A stretch of 64,000 nt of DNA from Pandoraea horticolens (GTDB lineage Bacteria; Pseudomonadota; Gammaproteobacteria; Burkholderiales; Burkholderiaceae): the NCBI RefSeq assembly GCF_902459555.1, contig NZ_CABPSM010000001.1, positions 248,001 to 312,000 on the forward strand, read 5' to 3'. Of this stretch, positions 61,758 to 64,000 are shown piece after piece; within the stretch, counting starts at the first letter, position 1, and each line of letters begins with the position of its first letter. The notes under the pieces are model-generated. The model saw only the letters and a list, made by a program, of their open reading frames with translations, did not search any database and had not been told where the DNA came from. Made by a program: the position numbers and the translations under genes.

Positions 61758-62078
61758 TTAGAGAGCCCGAGGCTCCAGGCCGATTTCCTGCCGGAGAATC
61801 TGGTTCTCCTGCCTGACGAGCAAATGTCGAACCTTGCTGCGGAACACCTTGAAACGCTCGTCCGCCATCAATTCGGCACGACGCTCGCTTCGCTGTTGCA
61901 GCGATTCGAACGGCCAAAAGTAGACGAGTTGATTCAGCATCCCGACCTCGGTCGTGTAGCACCCGAGCATCTTTCCGAGAATCCGCTCCTGCGACTCGCG
62001 GCCAAACTCTGCGTAAAGCCGCAGGTATTCGGCAACACCGCCCGGGACTAATGTGTAAGTTCGTTGTTCAAGCAACAT
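61758..62078 (-). CDS. NIPSNAP family protein
   Basis: A 106-residue protein: LLEQRTYTLVPGGVAEYLRL at the N-terminus and GMLNQLVYFWPFESLQQRSE in the middle are the NIPSNAP pattern, a dimeric ferredoxin-like barrel. Such genes are common in aromatic and terpenoid catabolic operons, with unclear function. It overlaps the end of the FAD hydroxylase gene by 11 nt, with its GGGAA ribosome site inside that gene. A 151-bp gap separates it from the aldehyde dehydrogenases. Confidence 0.9.
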   Translation of the reverse strand: MLLEQRTYTLVPGGVAEYLRLYAEFGRESQERILGKMLGCYTTEVGMLNQLVYFWPFESLQQRSERRAELMADERFKVFRSKVRHLLVRQENQILRQEIGLEPRAL

Positions 62079-63708
62079 TTCCCAACTCCATCGCCGGCGA
62101 TCGCACCTGCGGGACAAATTCTCCGAATGCTTTGGAAAGCGCGGACAAATCGGACGGCTGGCACTGGCCCGCGACATAGCGGTCGGGACGCACGAGCGCG
62201 ACGCTCTGACCTGAGGCCTCAAACCAATCGGCCAGGGCGTTATCGACATCCTCTACACACTCGGTACCGAACGCGCTGCAGACCCGTCCTTCCCTTGAAG
62301 CGCCACTACGGGAGCGCTGGACTTGCACGAATTTCACGCCCAGCGACGCCCACCGTGCCCGCTCCTGAGGACTGAGGGCCGACTGCGGGTCATGTCGCCA
62401 CCCGACAATGGCGAACCAGGGGCCAAGCACGTCATCGAGCTTGCGGCGCACGCCACCGGCCGTCTCGACGTCCGGCTGGACCATCATTTTTCCGAGCATC
62501 GGCGATTGCCCCGTGACCAGCACGCCGTTCGTGTATCGAGGCATGGGCTTGAAGCGCATCTGCAAAACGTAGTTCCGCAGACCGGGGGCAAACCTGGCGA
62601 GACTGAAGAAGCTATCGCGCAAGAAAGCGACCGAGCGGCTTGTCGGCATCAGCATCGCCCCGAAGGTGTCTGCCAGATCGATCATCGCGCGCGCATGGTC
62701 TCGCCGCTCGGAGTCGTATGTCCGCAGCACGCCTGGCGCCAGCACCCCCTTGATGACGGCAGCGACCTTCCACGCGAGATTGCCAACGTCCCGCAGGCCG
62801 GCGTTCAGCCCCTGGCCAATCCAGGGCGGTGTCAGGTGAGCCGCATCGCCAATCAGGGCAACGCGCCCCACCAGGAATCTATCGGCCACACGCGAGTGAT
62901 GCGTGTAGGTGCGCGCCCGCACAATCTCCAGTCGCTCGACGTCCTTGACATACGGCGCGACCAAACGACGAATGGACTCCGGTTGGGCAATTTCGTTTTC
63001 GTCTTCGTGCGGGAAGACAAGAAACTCCCAACGGCGGTAGTTGAACGGCAGGTAGATGCAGACGTTCGGACGTCGCGGATCGCAATTGAGCGCGGTACAA
63101 GGTTGCTCGAGGTCAGCGTTCTTGACGTCCACCACGACCCATTTGATCGGGTGCGTTGTCCCTTCGAGCTTTACGCCGAGCATCTCCCGCATGGGGCTTC
63201 GCCCGCCATCGGCAGCGACAACATAATCCGCCTCAAGCGAATACGTTGAGCCGTCGTCACGTTTGACCGTGAGTGTCACACTGCTATCGTCCTGGGCGAT
63301 CGCCGTGACTTCTTCACTGGTGCGAAGCGAGACGTGCGGATAGCGCGCGAGCCCCTCCCGCAACGTCTTTTCCGCCAGTTGCTGCATGAAGATGTTTCGA
63401 CGCCACCACCCGAACTCCCGGACGGTCGGTCGAATGTCGGCGAAGCACTCGCCATTTGCCTTGTACATCCGTAGCGGCACGTTCTGAATCATGTCGCGCG
63501 CAAGCTCGTCGGCAAGTCCTGCCGTCTGGAAAAGGCGAAGCGCCTCGTCGTCCATGCCGACCGCGCGCGGAAATTCAACGATGGCCGGCGTCTTCTCTAT
63601 CACGACGGTGTCGATGCCGTACAGTCCGAGCATGTTCGCCATCGCTGCGCCGTTGGGTCCCGCGCCTACAATGGCGACCGACGTTCTTTGAGATTTTTCT
63701 TCACTCAC
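62068..63708 (-). CDS. FAD-dependent hydroxylase (MhpA-like, 3-(3-hydroxyphenyl)propionate hydroxylase family)
   Basis: A 546-residue class A flavoprotein monooxygenase. Motifs are SVAIVGAGPNGAAMANMLGL (FAD), YVVAADGGRSPMREMLG (DG) and GRVALIGDAAHLTPPWIGQG (GD), and the C-terminal thioredoxin-like domain is shortened (VRPDRYVAGQC). It hydroxylates an aromatic or heteroaromatic ring with NAD(P)H and oxygen. It sits 3 bp after the hydrolase gene and overlaps the NIPSNAP gene, so it is the middle of a catabolic operon. The exact substrate is unknown. Confidence 0.9.
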   Translation of the reverse strand: MSEEKSQRTSVAIVGAGPNGAAMANMLGLYGIDTVVIEKTPAIVEFPRAVGMDDEALRLFQTAGLADELARDMIQNVPLRMYKANGECFADIRPTVREFGWWRRNIFMQQLAEKTLREGLARYPHVSLRTSEEVTAIAQDDSSVTLTVKRDDGSTYSLEADYVVAADGGRSPMREMLGVKLEGTTHPIKWVVVDVKNADLEQPCTALNCDPRRPNVCIYLPFNYRRWEFLVFPHEDENEIAQPESIRRLVAPYVKDVERLEIVRARTYTHHSRVADRFLVGRVALIGDAAHLTPPWIGQGLNAGLRDVGNLAWKVAAVIKGVLAPGVLRTYDSERRDHARAMIDLADTFGAMLMPTSRSVAFLRDSFFSLARFAPGLRNYVLQMRFKPMPRYTNGVLVTGQSPMLGKMMVQPDVETAGGVRRKLDDVLGPWFAIVGWRHDPQSALSPQERARWASLGVKFVQVQRSRSGASREGRVCSAFGTECVEDVDNALADWFEASGQSVALVRPDRYVAGQCQPSDLSALSKAFGEFVPQVRSPAMELGNVA

Positions 63709-63711
63709 TTT

Positions 63712-64000
63712 TCAGTTCCCCTTCCGCCAAACGGCGTCGTCCAGGCGGTCGAGCCAGTCGCCAAGCACTCGATTGAATACATCGAGTTGGTCGTCGTGGA
63801 CGTAATGCGTCGCACCGGCGATGCGGGTCGCACAGAGGTTCGGGTTGACCAGCGCCATTTCGTTCAGCGTGGTCTCCGATAAGAAATCCGAGTCCCCACC
63901 GCGCATGACAAGGGCTGGCGCCTCCAGGGAGGTCACATACGGCCAGAGGTCCACCAACTGCGCCGGGCTCGCATTGACCCGGGCGACGGCAATTCCCGCC
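63712..64000 (-). CDS. Alpha/beta hydrolase, C-terminal part (5' end outside window)
   Basis: The last 95 residues of an alpha/beta hydrolase; the frame is open through the right edge. The catalytic acid is probably Asp in VMRGGDSDFLSE and the catalytic His in IAGATHYVHDDQ; the nucleophile lies outside the window. It is the first visible gene of the operon read leftward with the FAD hydroxylase, and may hydrolyse an ester or a ring-fission C-C bond. Confidence 0.85.
   Translation of the reverse strand, partial: AGIAVARVNASPAQLVDLWPYVTSLEAPALVMRGGDSDFLSETTLNEMALVNPNLCATRIAGATHYVHDDQLDVFNRVLGDWLDRLDDAVWRKGN

Overview
The window is high-GC DNA from a Gram-negative bacterium, most likely a Burkholderiaceae betaproteobacterium close to Pandoraea or Burkholderia. 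This placement is an inference. It rests on the 346-residue porin of the burkholderial type, the many LysR regulators, the PXPV-repeat protein, the SGCG-type small lipoprotein and the general gene mix. Coding density is high, both strands are used, and many genes overlap by 4 nt. I see no insertion sequence, integrase, prophage, CRISPR array or rRNA. The gene at the left edge and the one at the right edge are cut by the window.

Layout. 1-970: end of an unknown, effector-like protein. 1033-3171: 3-hydroxyacyl-CoA dehydrogenase and porin. 3.7-6.2 kb: small envelope proteins and a strongly structured RNA candidate at 5016-5178. 6.3-10.9 kb: a copper-defence operon (Met/His-rich periplasmic proteins, TolC-type lipoprotein, Tat-exported multicopper oxidase, cupredoxin). 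11-13.6 kb: YigZ, PhzF-like and pirin. 13.7-17.5 kb: a COG0523 metallochaperone coupled to a QueD-like protein, then copCD, with twin palindromes between them. 17.6-20.2 kb: an alkylation-repair operon ada / 2OG-Fe(II) oxygenase / alkB. 20.2-24.6 kb: reductase, DsbA-like protein, LysR and a Tat-exported phospholipase/acid phosphatase. 24.7-28.8 kb: MarR, FAD monooxygenase, DUF2783 and an MFS porter. 28.9-30.5 kb: NYN-LOTUS protein, tRNA-Val(GAC) and a PXPV protein. 30.6-35.7 kb: LysR, GST, flavin-fold protein, EamA exporter and another LysR. 35.8-37.1 kb: argG. 37.3-40.1 kb: an HdeD-like membrane protein fused to a papain-like domain, and a secreted lipase. 40.2-42 kb: an anti-Shine-Dalgarno sRNA candidate and small proteins. 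42-45.8 kb: GNAT, a UvrD-like helicase with an SOS box, and DUF72. 45.8-49 kb: a CLC-type fluoride exporter behind a fluoride riboswitch, and catalase. 49-52.3 kb: cysteine desulfurase, saccharopine-dehydrogenase-like protein and an orphan NuoA. 52.4-64 kb: a catabolic region with LysR, D-serine dehydratase, MFS porter, M81 peptidase, IclR, two aldehyde dehydrogenases, NIPSNAP, FAD hydroxylase and an alpha/beta hydrolase.

Functionally the window is a patchwork of stress and detoxification modules (copper, fluoride, zinc limitation, alkylation damage, peroxide) and substrate-induced catabolic units. Each of the latter tends to sit beside its own regulator with a readable palindrome. The least explained items are two small-RNA candidates, the shared operator of the pirin gene and a distant LysR gene, the QueD-like protein that lacks expected catalytic residues, and the membrane/papain-like fusion.
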